Source of the DNA: JAOPZW01 sp963789015
GTDB taxonomy: Bacteria > Actinomycetota > Thermoleophilia > Solirubrobacterales > Solirubrobacteraceae
Direction: 5' to 3'
Length of the DNA stretch: 64,000 nt
NCBI GenBank assembly: GCA_963789015.1
Contig: CAWBIU010000001.1
Span: forward strand, 558,001 to 622,000
The position numbers and the translations under genes are program-made. Position 1 is the stretch's first letter; every line of letters starts with the position of its first letter. Shown piece by piece: positions 47,068 through 56,354 of this stretch. Under the pieces are notes generated by a model. That model searched no databases. It was not told where the DNA came from and was given only the letters and a program-made list of their open reading frames with translations.

Positions 47068-47979
47068 TCACACGAGTCTCGCGACCTCTTCGGCGCAGCC
47101 CCACGCGAGCGTCACGCCGGCCCCGCCGTGCCCGTAGCAGTGGATGACCCGGCCGCCCGCGCGTGTCTCCGTCTCCAGCCGCACGGCGGGACGCCCCGGC
47201 CGCAGCCCGACCGCGTGGCGCACGACGGGCGCGCCGTGCAGCGCGGGCACGGCCGCGGCGCAGCGCGCGAGGATCGCCGCCGCCGTCGCGTCGTCGACGC
47301 CGGCGTCCTCGTCGCCCTCCTGGGCGGTCCCGCCGAGCACGACGTCGCGCTCGCGCGGCACGACGTACAGCAGCCGCTCGGCGTCGGTCTGGTCGAGCAG
47401 CCACTCCTCCACGCCGGCGACGCGCTCGACGACGACGATCTGGCCGCGCACCGGCACCATCGTGGTGTCGCCGGCCAGCGCGCGAGCGCCCAGGCCGGCG
47501 CAGTCGACGACGAGCGGCGCGCGGGCCAGCGCGTCGTCGAGGCTCGCCACCTCCCCGATCGCGACCTCGCCGCCCAGCGACCGCAGCCGTGCGACGAGCC
47601 ACGGCAGGTGCACCGACATGTCGGCCACCGGCGCGGTGAAGCGGTAGCCGCGCGCCGTGCGGGCGAACCCGGGCACGGCGTCGCGCCACCATGGGTCGGC
47701 GGTGTCCGCAGGCACGACCTCGGTCCCGGCCCGCATCCGCACGCCGCTGCCCTCGATCCCGGCAAGCTCCGAGAGGACCTCGAAGCCGCGCGCCGACCAG
47801 ACGGCGACCCGCTCGCGCGGGTAGGCGCGGTAGGGGTACCAGAGCGCCGCGGCGACGGCGGACGTCGTCCGCTCGGGCGGCTCGCGCGCCACCACGGAGG
47901 CGGCCACGCCCGCCTCGCGCAGGCGGATGGCGCAGGTCAGGCCGACGACGCCGGCGCCGACGACCAGGGCCTCGGACAC
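47068..47979 (-). CDS. D-amino-acid oxidase-family FAD enzyme
   Basis: A 303-residue DAAO-type flavoprotein. The FAD motif is VVGAGVVGLTCAIRLREAG at the N terminus. WYPYRAYP, VDCAGLGARAL and the C-terminal CYGHGGAGVTLAWGCAEEV match D-amino-acid/D-aspartate oxidases. Such enzymes deaminate D-amino acids to keto acids with peroxide release. Single gene; 46 bases separate it from the MsrA gene on the same strand. Confidence 0.87.
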   Translation of the reverse strand: MSEALVVGAGVVGLTCAIRLREAGVAASVVAREPPERTTSAVAAALWYPYRAYPRERVAVWSARGFEVLSELAGIEGSGVRMRAGTEVVPADTADPWWRDAVPGFARTARGYRFTAPVADMSVHLPWLVARLRSLGGEVAIGEVASLDDALARAPLVVDCAGLGARALAGDTTMVPVRGQIVVVERVAGVEEWLLDQTDAERLLYVVPRERDVVLGGTAQEGDEDAGVDDATAAAILARCAAAVPALHGAPVVRHAVGLRPGRPAVRLETETRAGGRVIHCYGHGGAGVTLAWGCAEEVARLV

Positions 47980-48025
47980 GGCCCGGATCCTCGCCGATCG
48001 GGCGAGGACCCGCGTGCCGGAACGA

Positions 48026-48688
<663 letters not shown>

Positions 48689-48730
48689 GCCCTCAGGGTA
48701 CTCGCCGCGCGCCGGTCCTCAGGGGTCATC

Positions 48731-48736
48731 TAGCCT
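48731..48736 (+). promoter_or_regulatory. Leaderless -10 hexamer (TAGCCT)
   Basis: Ends seven bases before the ATG at 48744, choosing it over an in-frame ATG at 48627 that lies inside msrA antisense. Confidence 0.5.
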
Positions 48737-48743
48737 TCGCGCG

Positions 48744-49469
48744 ATGGTCGCCGGCACCGTCCTCGAGCTGCACCGCTGGCCGGTGAAATCGCTCGGCGGC
48801 GAGGCGGTCGACGCGCTGCGGATCGATCGCCGCGGGGCGGGTGGCGACCGCGCGCACGCGCTCATCGCCAGCCGCAACGGCGACCGCCTCCCGCTCACCG
48901 TGCGCCAGGCGCCGAGGATGCTCGCCTGGCGCGCCGCCTACCCCGGCGTCCCGGGCGCGGCGCTCGATCCCGACGACCCGCCGCTGCCGCTCGTCACGGG
49001 CCCGGACGGGCGCGAGTTCCGCTGGGACGACCCCGAGCTCGCGGGCGCGCTGGGCGACGACCTCGGCCGGGAGGTCGCGCTGCGCCGCGACCTCGCGCTG
49101 ATGCCCGACCTTCAGGACTCGCTGCTCGTGACCGTCGAGGCCAGCCGCCGCACGCTCGGCGAGGAGCTCGGCGTCGAGCTCGACCTGCGCCGCTTCCGCC
49201 CCAACATCCACGTGGCGCTCGACGCGGCCGCCTTCGCCGAGGCGCGCTGGGAGGGCCGCCGGCTGCGCGTCGGCGAGGCCGAGCTCGAGCTGCTGCACCC
49301 GTGCGAGCGCTGCGTGATCCCGACGCGCGACCCGGACACGCACGCGAAGTGGCCCGAGCTGCTCAAGCACCTCGCCGCCGAGCACGACACGCTGTTCGGC
49401 ATCAACGCGCGCGCGGCGGGGCGGGCCACGGTCCGCCTCGGCGACCACGTCGAGCTGCTCCAGGCCTAG
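48744..49469 (+). CDS. MOSC-domain protein (YcbX/mARC-like)
   Basis: A 241-residue protein with an N-terminal MOSC_N beta-barrel (LELHRWPVKSLGGEAVDALR) and a MOSC domain with RRFRPNIHVALD and HPCERCVIPTRDPDT, where the Cys would bind molybdenum cofactor. Family members reduce N-hydroxylated compounds or transfer sulphur. No molybdenum genes are nearby. Confidence 0.85.
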   Translation: MVAGTVLELHRWPVKSLGGEAVDALRIDRRGAGGDRAHALIASRNGDRLPLTVRQAPRMLAWRAAYPGVPGAALDPDDPPLPLVTGPDGREFRWDDPELAGALGDDLGREVALRRDLALMPDLQDSLLVTVEASRRTLGEELGVELDLRRFRPNIHVALDAAAFAEARWEGRRLRVGEAELELLHPCERCVIPTRDPDTHAKWPELLKHLAAEHDTLFGINARAAGRATVRLGDHVELLQA

Positions 49470-49494
49470 CCGCGCGGAGGAGCACCGCGCGGCA

Positions 49495-50199
49495 TCAGAA
49501 GGGAACGGCACCTCCGGCGTCCCAGGCGGCGAGCTGCAGCAGCTTCTCCTCGCTGACGGCGGCCGGCGCGGTCATCACGCACGTGTGCTCGCCGCGCGTC
49601 CAGACGACCACCTGCCGGCCCGACTGGCGCAGCAGGGTGAACTCGGTCCCCTTGTACGTCTTCCGGTATCCGTCGCCCGGCGTCTGCAGCGGCTCCCCGG
49701 CGAGGATCGTGTAGGCGACGCGGTTGCCGCGCCGGCCCTCGTAGAAGACGGTCATCGCGTCGCGTCCGGCGACCTCGTCGTGGCGCGCGCCGACGGCCGG
49801 CCAGCCCAGCGTGTCCCACTGCGGGAAGCGGACGCCGTCGATCGAGGCGCGCAGCAGCACCGGGCGCGCCGTGTCCGGGGCGGGCGCGCCCATCGTCGGC
49901 GTCGCGTCGGCGGTCACCTGCGCCGCCTTGAGCACGGTGGGCTCCTCGCTGCCGCCCAGGGCGATCACGAGCGTGGCCGCGACGGCAGCGGCTCCGGCCG
50001 TGAGCGCGGCGGCGAAGCCGGCGGCGCGGCGGCGGCGCACCGGGCGCAGCCGGACACGGTCGGACTCGATGCGCGCGCGCAGCTCGTCGCCGGCCCGGAC
50101 ACGCGCAACCGCGGACGTCACCATGGCGCGTCCGCGCTCGGCAAGATCGTCCTCGCGATCGGGCCGATCCGGCTGCGGGTGTGTCCCCTGTCGCGACAT
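49495..50199 (-). CDS. Membrane-anchored anti-sigma-like partner of the ECF sigma factor
   Basis: A 234-residue protein: a charged cytosolic N terminus of about 55 residues, one membrane helix (AAGFAAALTAGAAAVAATLV), then an extracytoplasmic domain of about 150 residues with one Cys (GEHTCVMTAP). It follows the sigma gene with six bases between, the usual place for an anti-sigma factor, but no zinc HxxxCxxC motif is seen. Its start ATG at 50199 has only a weak ribosome site. Confidence 0.65.
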   Translation of the reverse strand: MSRQGTHPQPDRPDREDDLAERGRAMVTSAVARVRAGDELRARIESDRVRLRPVRRRRAAGFAAALTAGAAAVAATLVIALGGSEEPTVLKAAQVTADATPTMGAPAPDTARPVLLRASIDGVRFPQWDTLGWPAVGARHDEVAGRDAMTVFYEGRRGNRVAYTILAGEPLQTPGDGYRKTYKGTEFTLLRQSGRQVVVWTRGEHTCVMTAPAAVSEEKLLQLAAWDAGGAVPF

Positions 50200-50205
50200 C
50201 CTGGC

Positions 50206-50721
50206 CTACAGGACGCCCTGACGGTCCGGTTCCATCCTGCGAGCCACCTGAGCCCGCGCACGATGCAGCCGGCTGGTGATCGTCGCCTCGCGCGTGCGCA
50301 GCGCGCGGGCCGCCTCGCCGTAGGTCATGCCGACGACGTCGACGGCGATCAGGGCGTCACGGAAGGCCGGCGGCAGCGCCGCGATGTGGGCGAAGACCTC
50401 GTTGACGACCGTGGCCTCATCCGGGCGCGCGCCGGAGCGCGGGTCGACGGGTTCGAAGAGCTCGGGCATCGGCGCGGTCTGGGGGCGCCGGGCGCTCGCC
50501 CGCGTGCGGCTGATGAAGGTGTTGCGCAGGACGCGCAGCAGGTAGCCGATGTCGTCCTCGCTGCGCAGCAGCCGCGGCTTGGCCAGGACTCGTACGAACG
50601 TCTCCTGCACGAGGTCCTCTGCGTCCTCGCGTGAGCCGGTCAGGCCCCACGCGGCCCGCAGCAGCCGATCGACATGGTCGCCGAGGCCTTCCGGGTCCAG
50701 CGCACGAGGGTCATCGCTCAA
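50206..50721 (-). CDS. ECF-type RNA polymerase sigma factor
   Basis: A 171-residue sigma-70 family factor with only regions 2 and 4. Region 2 reads AAWGLTGSREDAEDLVQETF; region 4 reads ALPPAFRDALIAVDVVGMTY then GEAARALRTREATITSRLHR. It directs polymerase to stress or envelope genes. The TTG at 50721 is nine bases after TATGCT and keeps the usual N-terminal length. Its downstream partner is the membrane protein at 49495-50199. Confidence 0.9.
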   Translation of the reverse strand: MSDDPRALDPEGLGDHVDRLLRAAWGLTGSREDAEDLVQETFVRVLAKPRLLRSEDDIGYLLRVLRNTFISRTRASARRPQTAPMPELFEPVDPRSGARPDEATVVNEVFAHIAALPPAFRDALIAVDVVGMTYGEAARALRTREATITSRLHRARAQVARRMEPDRQGVL

Positions 50722-50730
50722 TGCCTGCTC

Positions 50731-50736
50731 AGCATA
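50731..50736 (-). promoter_or_regulatory. -10-like TATGCT for the ECF sigma gene
   Basis: Minus-strand hexamer ending nine bases before the TTG at 50721. Confidence 0.45.
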
Positions 50737-50796
50737 GGGGTCGCAGCTGGTTGAATTTGTCAACGGTTTCGCGAGCGAAGTACCATGGTTGGCGCG

Positions 50797-51240
50797 ATGA
50801 CCGCATCCGCGACGCGCGACACCATGTCGCCGGTGAGCGAGGCCTGGAGCCTCATGCAGGCCCTGCTGCAGTCCTCGCGCCGCCGCTTCCTCGCCGTGGC
50901 GGCGGAGTTCGAGCTCTCGCCGCCCCAGGTCATGGCGCTCAAGTCGCTCGATCCCGAGCGCCCTCTGCCGATGAGCCAGCTCGCCGAGGCGCTGCACTGC
51001 GACAACTCGAACGTCACCGGGATCGTCGACCGCCTCGAGGACCGCGGGCTGGTCGAGCGGCGCAGCGCGTCGCACGACCGCCGCGTGAAGATGCTCGCCG
51101 TCACCGAGCGCGGCGCCGAGGTGCGCAGCCGGTTGCGCGCCCGCCTACGCGAGCCGCCGCCGCCGCTCGCCCAGCTGTCCGAGGAGGATCAGCGGGCGCT
51201 GTGCGACATCATGCGGCGAGCGCTGGCGCGGGCGGACTGA
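50797..51240 (+). CDS. MarR-family regulator
   Basis: About 147 residues. The winged helix reads LPMSQLAEALHCDNSNVTGI then VDRLEDRGLVERRSASHDRR, the usual MarR recognition helix and wing. A TACCAT hexamer (50781-50786) ends ten bases before the ATG at 50797; an ATG at 50785 overlaps that hexamer and is less likely. It overlaps the 3' end of the opposing PH-like gene by 32 bases. Ligand unknown. Confidence 0.88.
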   Translation: MTASATRDTMSPVSEAWSLMQALLQSSRRRFLAVAAEFELSPPQVMALKSLDPERPLPMSQLAEALHCDNSNVTGIVDRLEDRGLVERRSASHDRRVKMLAVTERGAEVRSRLRARLREPPPPLAQLSEEDQRALCDIMRRALARAD

Positions 51241-51541
51241 TCCGCGCCACGATCTGCTCGACGAGCGCCGGCGGGTCGTCGGCGCCGATCACGACCTCGT
51301 CGTAGTGCGCGCCGTCGAGGCGCAGCCTGACGACCCGGCCCGGGTCGTCGAAGGAGAGGAAGAGGCGCCGGCCGGCACGGCGGAAGCGGCCGTGGGCCTC
51401 GCGCCGCGGCCACGCGCCCTCGCACACGGCGCGGATCGACGTCCACGGGACCCGCACGCGGCGCTGCAGCGTGCCGAGCGCGAGCAGCCCCGAGTACTCG
51501 AGCGTGAGGCCGTCGTCGTCGAGATGCAGCGCGCGGGGCAT
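51209..51541 (-). CDS. Small protein with a PH-like fold, function unknown
   Basis: About 110 residues, beta-rich, with LHLDDDGLTLEYSGLLALGT and RRVRVPWTSIRAVCEG, reminiscent of bacterial pleckstrin-homology-like domains (bPH). It has no membrane segment. CAGAAT on the minus strand ends seven bases before the ATG at 51541; an ATG at 51547 would add two residues. Confidence 0.6.
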   Translation of the reverse strand: MPRALHLDDDGLTLEYSGLLALGTLQRRVRVPWTSIRAVCEGAWPRREAHGRFRRAGRRLFLSFDDPGRVVRLRLDGAHYDEVVIGADDPPALVEQIVARISPPAPALAA

Positions 51542-51582
51542 GACCATGATTCTGGGCCAGGCGCCGGGCCCGGTCCATACGG

Positions 51583-52671
51583 CTAGCCCCAGGCCGCGGG
51601 TGCCGCCAGCTCCCGGGGCGGCGGCCCCACGTAGCGCGCGCTCGGCCGCACGAGGCGCCGCTCGCGCTTCTGCTCGAGGACGTGCGCCGACCACCCGGCG
51701 AGCCGCGCGCACGCGAACACCGTCGTGAACAGCGGCGCCGGGATCTCGGCGAGGTCGAGCACGACGGCCGACCAGAACTCGACGTTCGTGGCGAGCACGC
51801 GGTCGGGCTTGCGCGCGCGAAGCTCCTCCAGCGCGACGCGCTCGAGCTCCTCGGCGACCTCGACGCGCGCCGAGCCCAGCTCGCGGGCGGCGCGGCGCAG
51901 GACGCGGGCGCGCGGGTCCTCGGCGCGGTAGACGCGGTGCCCGAAGCCCATCAGGCGCTCGCCGCGATCGAGCGCCGCGCGCACCCAGCCCGCCGGGTCG
52001 CCGGTGCGCTCGACCTCCTCGATCATGCTCAGCACGCGCGACGGCGCGCCGCCGTGCAGCGGCCCGCTGAGCGCGCCGACGGCGCCCGAGAGGGCGGTGG
52101 TCACGTCCGCCCCGGTCGAGGCGATGACGCGCGCCGTGAAGGTCGAGGCGTTCATGCCGTGCTCGGCCGCCGAGACCCAGTAGGCGTCCAGCGCGGCGAC
52201 GTGGCGCGGGTCGGCCTCGCCGCGCCACGCGAGCAGGAAGCGCTCGGCCGCCGACGCGCCGGCGGCGACCGTCGCCGCGGCGACGGGCGGCAGGTCGGCG
52301 CTGCGCGCGCCGCGCGCGGAGACCGCGAGCGCCGCAGCGGTGGCCCGCGCCAGGTCGTCGCGGGCCTGCTCGTCGGAGCAGTCGATCAACGCCGGCAGCC
52401 CCCACGCCGGGCCGAGCAGGGCGAGCGCGACCTGCAGGTCGACGCGCGCGTCGCCCGACCGCGGCATGTCGCCGGGCGGATCGAGGACCGGCAGCGCCGG
52501 CTCGAGCACGCCGTCGACGAGCAGGCCCCAGACGGCCTCGAAGGGCACGCGCCCGACGAGCTCGTCGATGTTCACGCCGCGGAAGCGCAGCGCGCCCCCG
52601 TCGCGGTCGGGCTCGGCGATCTCCGTCGCGAACGCGACGACGCCCTCGAGCCCGGACTGCACCTCGCTCAT
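51583..52671 (-). CDS. Citrate synthase-family enzyme
   Basis: A 362-residue citrate/2-methylcitrate synthase-like protein. The active-site His residues are in EHGMNASTFTARVIAST and GALSGPLHGGAPSRV, and MGFGHRVYRAEDPRARVL holds the substrate-binding Arg. The family joins acetyl- or propionyl-CoA to oxaloacetate. The N terminus (RFRGVNIDELVG) is the short form seen in Gram-positive type I enzymes. The identity between citrate and methylcitrate synthase is not decidable; no prp genes are near. Confidence 0.9.
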   Translation of the reverse strand: MSEVQSGLEGVVAFATEIAEPDRDGGALRFRGVNIDELVGRVPFEAVWGLLVDGVLEPALPVLDPPGDMPRSGDARVDLQVALALLGPAWGLPALIDCSDEQARDDLARATAAALAVSARGARSADLPPVAAATVAAGASAAERFLLAWRGEADPRHVAALDAYWVSAAEHGMNASTFTARVIASTGADVTTALSGAVGALSGPLHGGAPSRVLSMIEEVERTGDPAGWVRAALDRGERLMGFGHRVYRAEDPRARVLRRAARELGSARVEVAEELERVALEELRARKPDRVLATNVEFWSAVVLDLAEIPAPLFTTVFACARLAGWSAHVLEQKRERRLVRPSARYVGPPPRELAAPAAWG

Positions 52672-52699
52672 CCTGCTCCGATCGGTCGTGGGGACGGGG

Positions 52700-53326
52700 T
52701 CAGGCGGCCTGACGGCCGCGGGCGCGGTGGCGCCGCGCCTTGGCCTCGTTGCCGCACGTGCTCATCGAGCACCAGCGGCGGCGGCCGGCGGGCGAACGGT
52801 CGAAGAAGCGCGCGCTGCAGGTCTCGGAGGCGCACACTCTGACACGGCGGCGCTCCTCCGCTCGCCCGAGCATCCGCGCCGCGTCGAGGGCGACCGCGGC
52901 CAGCGCCCCGGCGGCGGGGTCGCGGGGGTCTGCGTCCCCGAGCAACGGCACGCCGCCCGGACCGAGCGCGAGGCGTACCTGCGGGGCGGCGCCGGGCAGC
53001 CAGCCGTCGATCCGCGCGACGTCGGCCGCCGCCGCGGGCGTGCCGTCCAGCAGCGCGCGCACGCACCCGTCGATGGCCTCGCGCAGGGCGCGCGCCTCGT
53101 CGAGCAGCCCGGCCGTCACGGGCGGCGGCGCGTCGACGAGCCGGGCCTCGCGCAGCCAGCCGCCGAGGTCTTCGGGGGTGACGAGCGTCTCGACGGTCCG
53201 GTGCCAGCGCTCGCGCAGCGTGTTCGCGAAGTCCAGCGCGGGGCGCCCGCCGAGCCAGTACCACCACGGCTCGCCGGCGGCCAGCGGCAGCTCGAGGTCG
53301 TCGGGGAGGTCGCGCACCGGTCGCAT
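52700..53326 (-). CDS. CGNR zinc-finger/ABATE-domain protein
   Basis: A 208-residue protein. The N-terminal ABATE domain (RPALDFANTLRERW) is followed by a C-terminal CGNR zinc finger: CASETCSARFFDRSPAGRRR then WCSMSTCGNEAKARR. These are probable stress-linked transcription regulators, common in actinobacteria. The ATG at 53326 lies six bases after TATCAT. Confidence 0.88.
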   Translation of the reverse strand: MRPVRDLPDDLELPLAAGEPWWYWLGGRPALDFANTLRERWHRTVETLVTPEDLGGWLREARLVDAPPPVTAGLLDEARALREAIDGCVRALLDGTPAAAADVARIDGWLPGAAPQVRLALGPGGVPLLGDADPRDPAAGALAAVALDAARMLGRAEERRRVRVCASETCSARFFDRSPAGRRRWCSMSTCGNEAKARRHRARGRQAA

Positions 53327-53332
53327 AACCGG

Positions 53333-53338
53333 ATGATA
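53333..53338 (-). promoter_or_regulatory. Leaderless -10 hexamer (TATCAT)
   Basis: Minus-strand hexamer ending six bases before the ATG at 53326, one of the best matches to a leaderless promoter in the window. Confidence 0.6.
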
Positions 53339-53376
53339 CGTGCTCATACGGTTACGCGCCACCGCCCAGACCGCTC

Positions 53377-53382
53377 TAGTGT
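53377..53382 (+). promoter_or_regulatory. -10-like TAGTGT for the amidase gene
   Basis: Ends nine bases before the ATG at 53392. Confidence 0.4.
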
Positions 53383-53391
53383 CCGCGGCGG

Positions 53392-54819
53392 ATGGCCGCC
53401 GGCTCCGACCTGCTCACGCGTCCCGCGCTCGAGCTCGCCGCGCTCGTGCACGCGGGCCAGGTCGGCGCGACCGAGCTCGTCGAGGCCTCGCTGCGCCGCA
53501 TCGAGGAGCTTGACCCGCAGATCAACGCGTTCGTCGACGTCTACGCCGACGAGGCGCTCGCGACCGCGGAGGCCATCGGCCCCGGTGACCCGCGGCCGTT
53601 CGCCGGCGTCCCGATCGCGATCAAGAACAGCCGCGCCGTGGCCGGGCGGCGGATGACCTGCGGCGCCGGCTTCCTCGGGGACTGGGTCGCGCCCCACGAT
53701 CACAACGTCGTCGCGCGCCTGCGCGCCGCGGGCTTCGTCCTCGTCGGCTCGACGACGCTGCCCGAGTGGGCGATCCAGCCGTGGACGAACACGAAGCGGT
53801 TCGGCGCGACGCGCAACCCGTGGGACCGCGCGCGCACGTCCGGGGGATCGTCGGGCGGCTCGGGCGCCGCCGTCGCCGCCGGGATGGTCCCGATCGCCCA
53901 CGCCACCGACGGCGGCGGCTCGACGCGCATCCCCGCGGCGTGCTGCGGCCTGGTCGGCCTCAAGCCCCAGCGCCACCGGATCTCGCCGCGCCCGGACGCG
54001 AGCGAGAGCTTCCTCGCCGCCGACGGCGTGCTCAGTCGCACCGTGGCCGACACCGCCGCCGCGCTCGACGTGCTCGCCGGGCGCGAGGTCGGCGACGGCT
54101 CCTGGGCGCCGCCGCCGCCCGAGCCCTTCGCGGCGGCCGCGGCGCGCGAGCCGGGGCGCCTGCGCATCGCGTGGACGGCGAGGCCCGCGCTCGACGGCGA
54201 GGTCGAGCCGGTCACGGCCGCCGCCGCCCGCGATGCCGCATCGCTGCTTGAGGCGCTCGGCCACGACGTCGAGCAGGCCGAGCCGCCGTGGCGCCGGCCC
54301 GGCCTGCTCGACGCCTTCACCGGGCTGTTCGCGCCGCTCGTCATGTTGCAGGTCGTCCACGCCCGCGCGGTGCGCGGCCGCGAGCCGACCGAGGACGACA
54401 TGGAGCCGCTGAGCTGGGCGCTGTGGCGGCTCGTGACGACGACCTCGTCGCTGCAGGCGAGCATCGCGAGCGCGCGCATGCAGTCCTTCGCGCGCGAGGT
54501 CCTGGCCTGGATGGAGCCCTACGACGCGGTGCTGACGCCCTCGCTCGCGACGGCGCCGCCGGCGCTCGAGGACACCGACTGGCGCACGGAGGACCCGATG
54601 GCCATGTTCGCCCGCGCGGCGGCGTTCACGCCCTTCACGGCGGTCGCCAACGTGACCGGCCAGCCCGCGATCTCCGTGCCGCTGACGGAGGCCGCGGGGC
54701 TGCCGGTCGGGGTGCAGCTCCTCGGGCGCCAGGCCGGCGAGGGCCCGCTGCTCGCCCTCGCGGGGCAGCTCGAGGCGGCCCGCCCGTGGGCGGCCCGGCG
54801 GCCGCCGGGCGAACCCTGA
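53392..54819 (+). CDS. Amidase signature-family hydrolase
   Basis: A 475-residue amidase. The catalytic Lys is in GVPIAIKNSRAV (near residue 77) and the Ser-Ser pair in TSGGSSGGSGAAVAAGMVPI (near 150), with DGGGSTRIPAACCGLVGLKP after it. These hydrolyse amide bonds of varied substrates; a GatA role is unlikely since gatB and gatC are absent. The ATG follows a leaderless-type hexamer. Confidence 0.9.
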   Translation: MAAGSDLLTRPALELAALVHAGQVGATELVEASLRRIEELDPQINAFVDVYADEALATAEAIGPGDPRPFAGVPIAIKNSRAVAGRRMTCGAGFLGDWVAPHDHNVVARLRAAGFVLVGSTTLPEWAIQPWTNTKRFGATRNPWDRARTSGGSSGGSGAAVAAGMVPIAHATDGGGSTRIPAACCGLVGLKPQRHRISPRPDASESFLAADGVLSRTVADTAAALDVLAGREVGDGSWAPPPPEPFAAAAAREPGRLRIAWTARPALDGEVEPVTAAAARDAASLLEALGHDVEQAEPPWRRPGLLDAFTGLFAPLVMLQVVHARAVRGREPTEDDMEPLSWALWRLVTTTSSLQASIASARMQSFAREVLAWMEPYDAVLTPSLATAPPALEDTDWRTEDPMAMFARAAAFTPFTAVANVTGQPAISVPLTEAAGLPVGVQLLGRQAGEGPLLALAGQLEAARPWAARRPPGEP

Positions 54820-54837
54820 GGCGGTGCCTCTCTGTCA

Positions 54838-54843
54838 TATGCT
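54838..54843 (+). promoter_or_regulatory. Leaderless -10 hexamer (TATGCT)
   Basis: Ends six bases before the ferredoxin ATG at 54850. Confidence 0.6.
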
Positions 54844-54849
54844 TCGTGC

Positions 54850-55119
54850 ATGGCCTACGTCATCGCGGAGCCGTGCATCGGCACCAAGGACAACTCGTGC
54901 GTCGAGGTGTGCCCGGTGGACTGCATCCACCCCACCCCGGACGAGCCCGACTACGACAAGGTCGAGCAGCTCTACATCGATCCCGAGGAATGCATCGACT
55001 GCGACGCGTGCGTCGAGGCGTGCCCCGTGGACGCATGCTTCGCCGAGGACCAGCTGCCGGACGAGTGGCAGCCCTTCGCGCAGGTCAACGCCGAGTACTT
55101 CGCAGCGCCCGGCCGCTGA
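54850..55119 (+). CDS. Seven- or eight-iron ferredoxin (FdxA-like)
   Basis: An 89-residue ferredoxin. Cluster 1 uses the spacing in CIGTKDNSCVEVCPVDCIHP, and cluster 2 the CIDCDACVEACPVDAC motif. The longer gap between the first two Cys points to a 3Fe-4S/4Fe-4S type. It carries electrons in the cytosol. A neighbouring Mrp-type iron-sulphur carrier lies convergent, 36 bases away. Confidence 0.92.
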   Translation: MAYVIAEPCIGTKDNSCVEVCPVDCIHPTPDEPDYDKVEQLYIDPEECIDCDACVEACPVDACFAEDQLPDEWQPFAQVNAEYFAAPGR

Positions 55120-55155
55120 GCGCCGGCGGGCGTTGCCCGAGGTGGCCTGAGCCGG

Positions 55156-56310
55156 TCAGCCGGCCATCGGGAGCGACATGCCCGCCGGCGCCGGGTCGTT
55201 CCCTTCGCCGCCGGACGCGCCGGCCGTCGCCATCTGCAGGATCGGCAGCTCGACCGGGAACATCGCCACCAGGCCGCGCGCGGCGTGGTGGATCGCCTGG
55301 GCGGCGGGGTCGTCCGGGTCGGAGAAGACGAGTGGGAGGCCCGCGTCGGCCTGCTCGCGCAGCGGCATCGTCAGCGGCACGTTGCCGAGCAGCGGCACGT
55401 CGAGCTCGTCGGCCAGCGCGGCGCCGCCGCCCTCGCCGAACAGCGTGTAGCGCTCGCCGCCGGGCGTCACGAAGGCGCTCATGTTCTCGATCACGCCGCC
55501 GATCTCGAGGTTGACCTTGTGCGCCATCTCGGCCGAGCGGCGGGCGACCTTCTGGGCCACCGGCTGCGGCGTGGTGACGATCAGGAACTTCGACTGCGGC
55601 AGAAGCTGGGCGAGCGTCATCGAGACGTCACCGGTGCCCGGGGGCAGGTCGACGAGCAGGAAGTCCAGCTCGCCCCAGTCGACGTCCTCGAGGAACTGGG
55701 TGAGCGCCTTGTGGAGCATCGGGCCGCGCCAGACGACGGCGGAGTCCTCCTCGACGAAGAAGCCGATCGACATGACCTTCACGCCGTTGGAGACGAGCGG
55801 CAGGATCTTGCGGTCGGCCGAGACCTGCGGGCGGCCGCCGACCCCGAACATGCGCGGGATCGAGTAGCCCCACACGTCGGCGTCGAGCACACCGACCTTC
55901 TTGCCCTGGGCGGCCAGCGAGGCGGCGAGGTTGGCGGTGATGGTCGACTTGCCGACGCCGCCCTTGCCCGAGCCGACGCAGACGACGTTGGAGACCTGGG
56001 CGAGCGCGCCCTCGGGCAGGCTGCCGCGGCCGAGCTTCTGCTGCAGGCCGGCCTTCTCCTGGTCGGAGAGCACGTCGAAGGCGACGCGAACATTGTGGAC
56101 GCCTTCGAGCGGGCCGACGGCGTTCTTGACCGCGGACTCGAAGTGCCCGCGGATCGGGCAACCCGGCGTGGTCAGCGAGACGGTGACGTCGACCGTGCCG
56201 TCCGCGCGGGCGTCGATCGAGCGGACCATGTCGAGCTCGACGATCGAACGCCGCAGCTCAGGGTCGATGACGGCCGTGAGCGCCTGGAGGATCTCGTCGC
56301 GTGAGGGCAT
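55156..56310 (-). CDS. Mrp/ApbC-family P-loop ATPase (iron-sulphur carrier)
   Basis: A 384-residue protein: an N-terminal MIP18 (DUF59) domain (residues 5-85, with TTPGCPIRGHF) and a deviant Walker A SGKGGVGKST near 114-123. DLPPGTGDVSMTLAQLLP is the switch region. The usual CxxC bridging motif near IENMSAF is absent; the segment reads IENMSAFVTPGGERYTLFGE. It probably loads iron-sulphur clusters on client proteins, perhaps with altered cluster binding. The ATG at 56310 follows CAGAAT by seven bases. Confidence 0.9.
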   Translation of the reverse strand: MPSRDEILQALTAVIDPELRRSIVELDMVRSIDARADGTVDVTVSLTTPGCPIRGHFESAVKNAVGPLEGVHNVRVAFDVLSDQEKAGLQQKLGRGSLPEGALAQVSNVVCVGSGKGGVGKSTITANLAASLAAQGKKVGVLDADVWGYSIPRMFGVGGRPQVSADRKILPLVSNGVKVMSIGFFVEEDSAVVWRGPMLHKALTQFLEDVDWGELDFLLVDLPPGTGDVSMTLAQLLPQSKFLIVTTPQPVAQKVARRSAEMAHKVNLEIGGVIENMSAFVTPGGERYTLFGEGGGAALADELDVPLLGNVPLTMPLREQADAGLPLVFSDPDDPAAQAIHHAARGLVAMFPVELPILQMATAGASGGEGNDPAPAGMSLPMAG

Positions 56311-56354
56311 GTGATCCATTCTGACAAACAGGACCCCGACCCCCCGGGAGCGGC

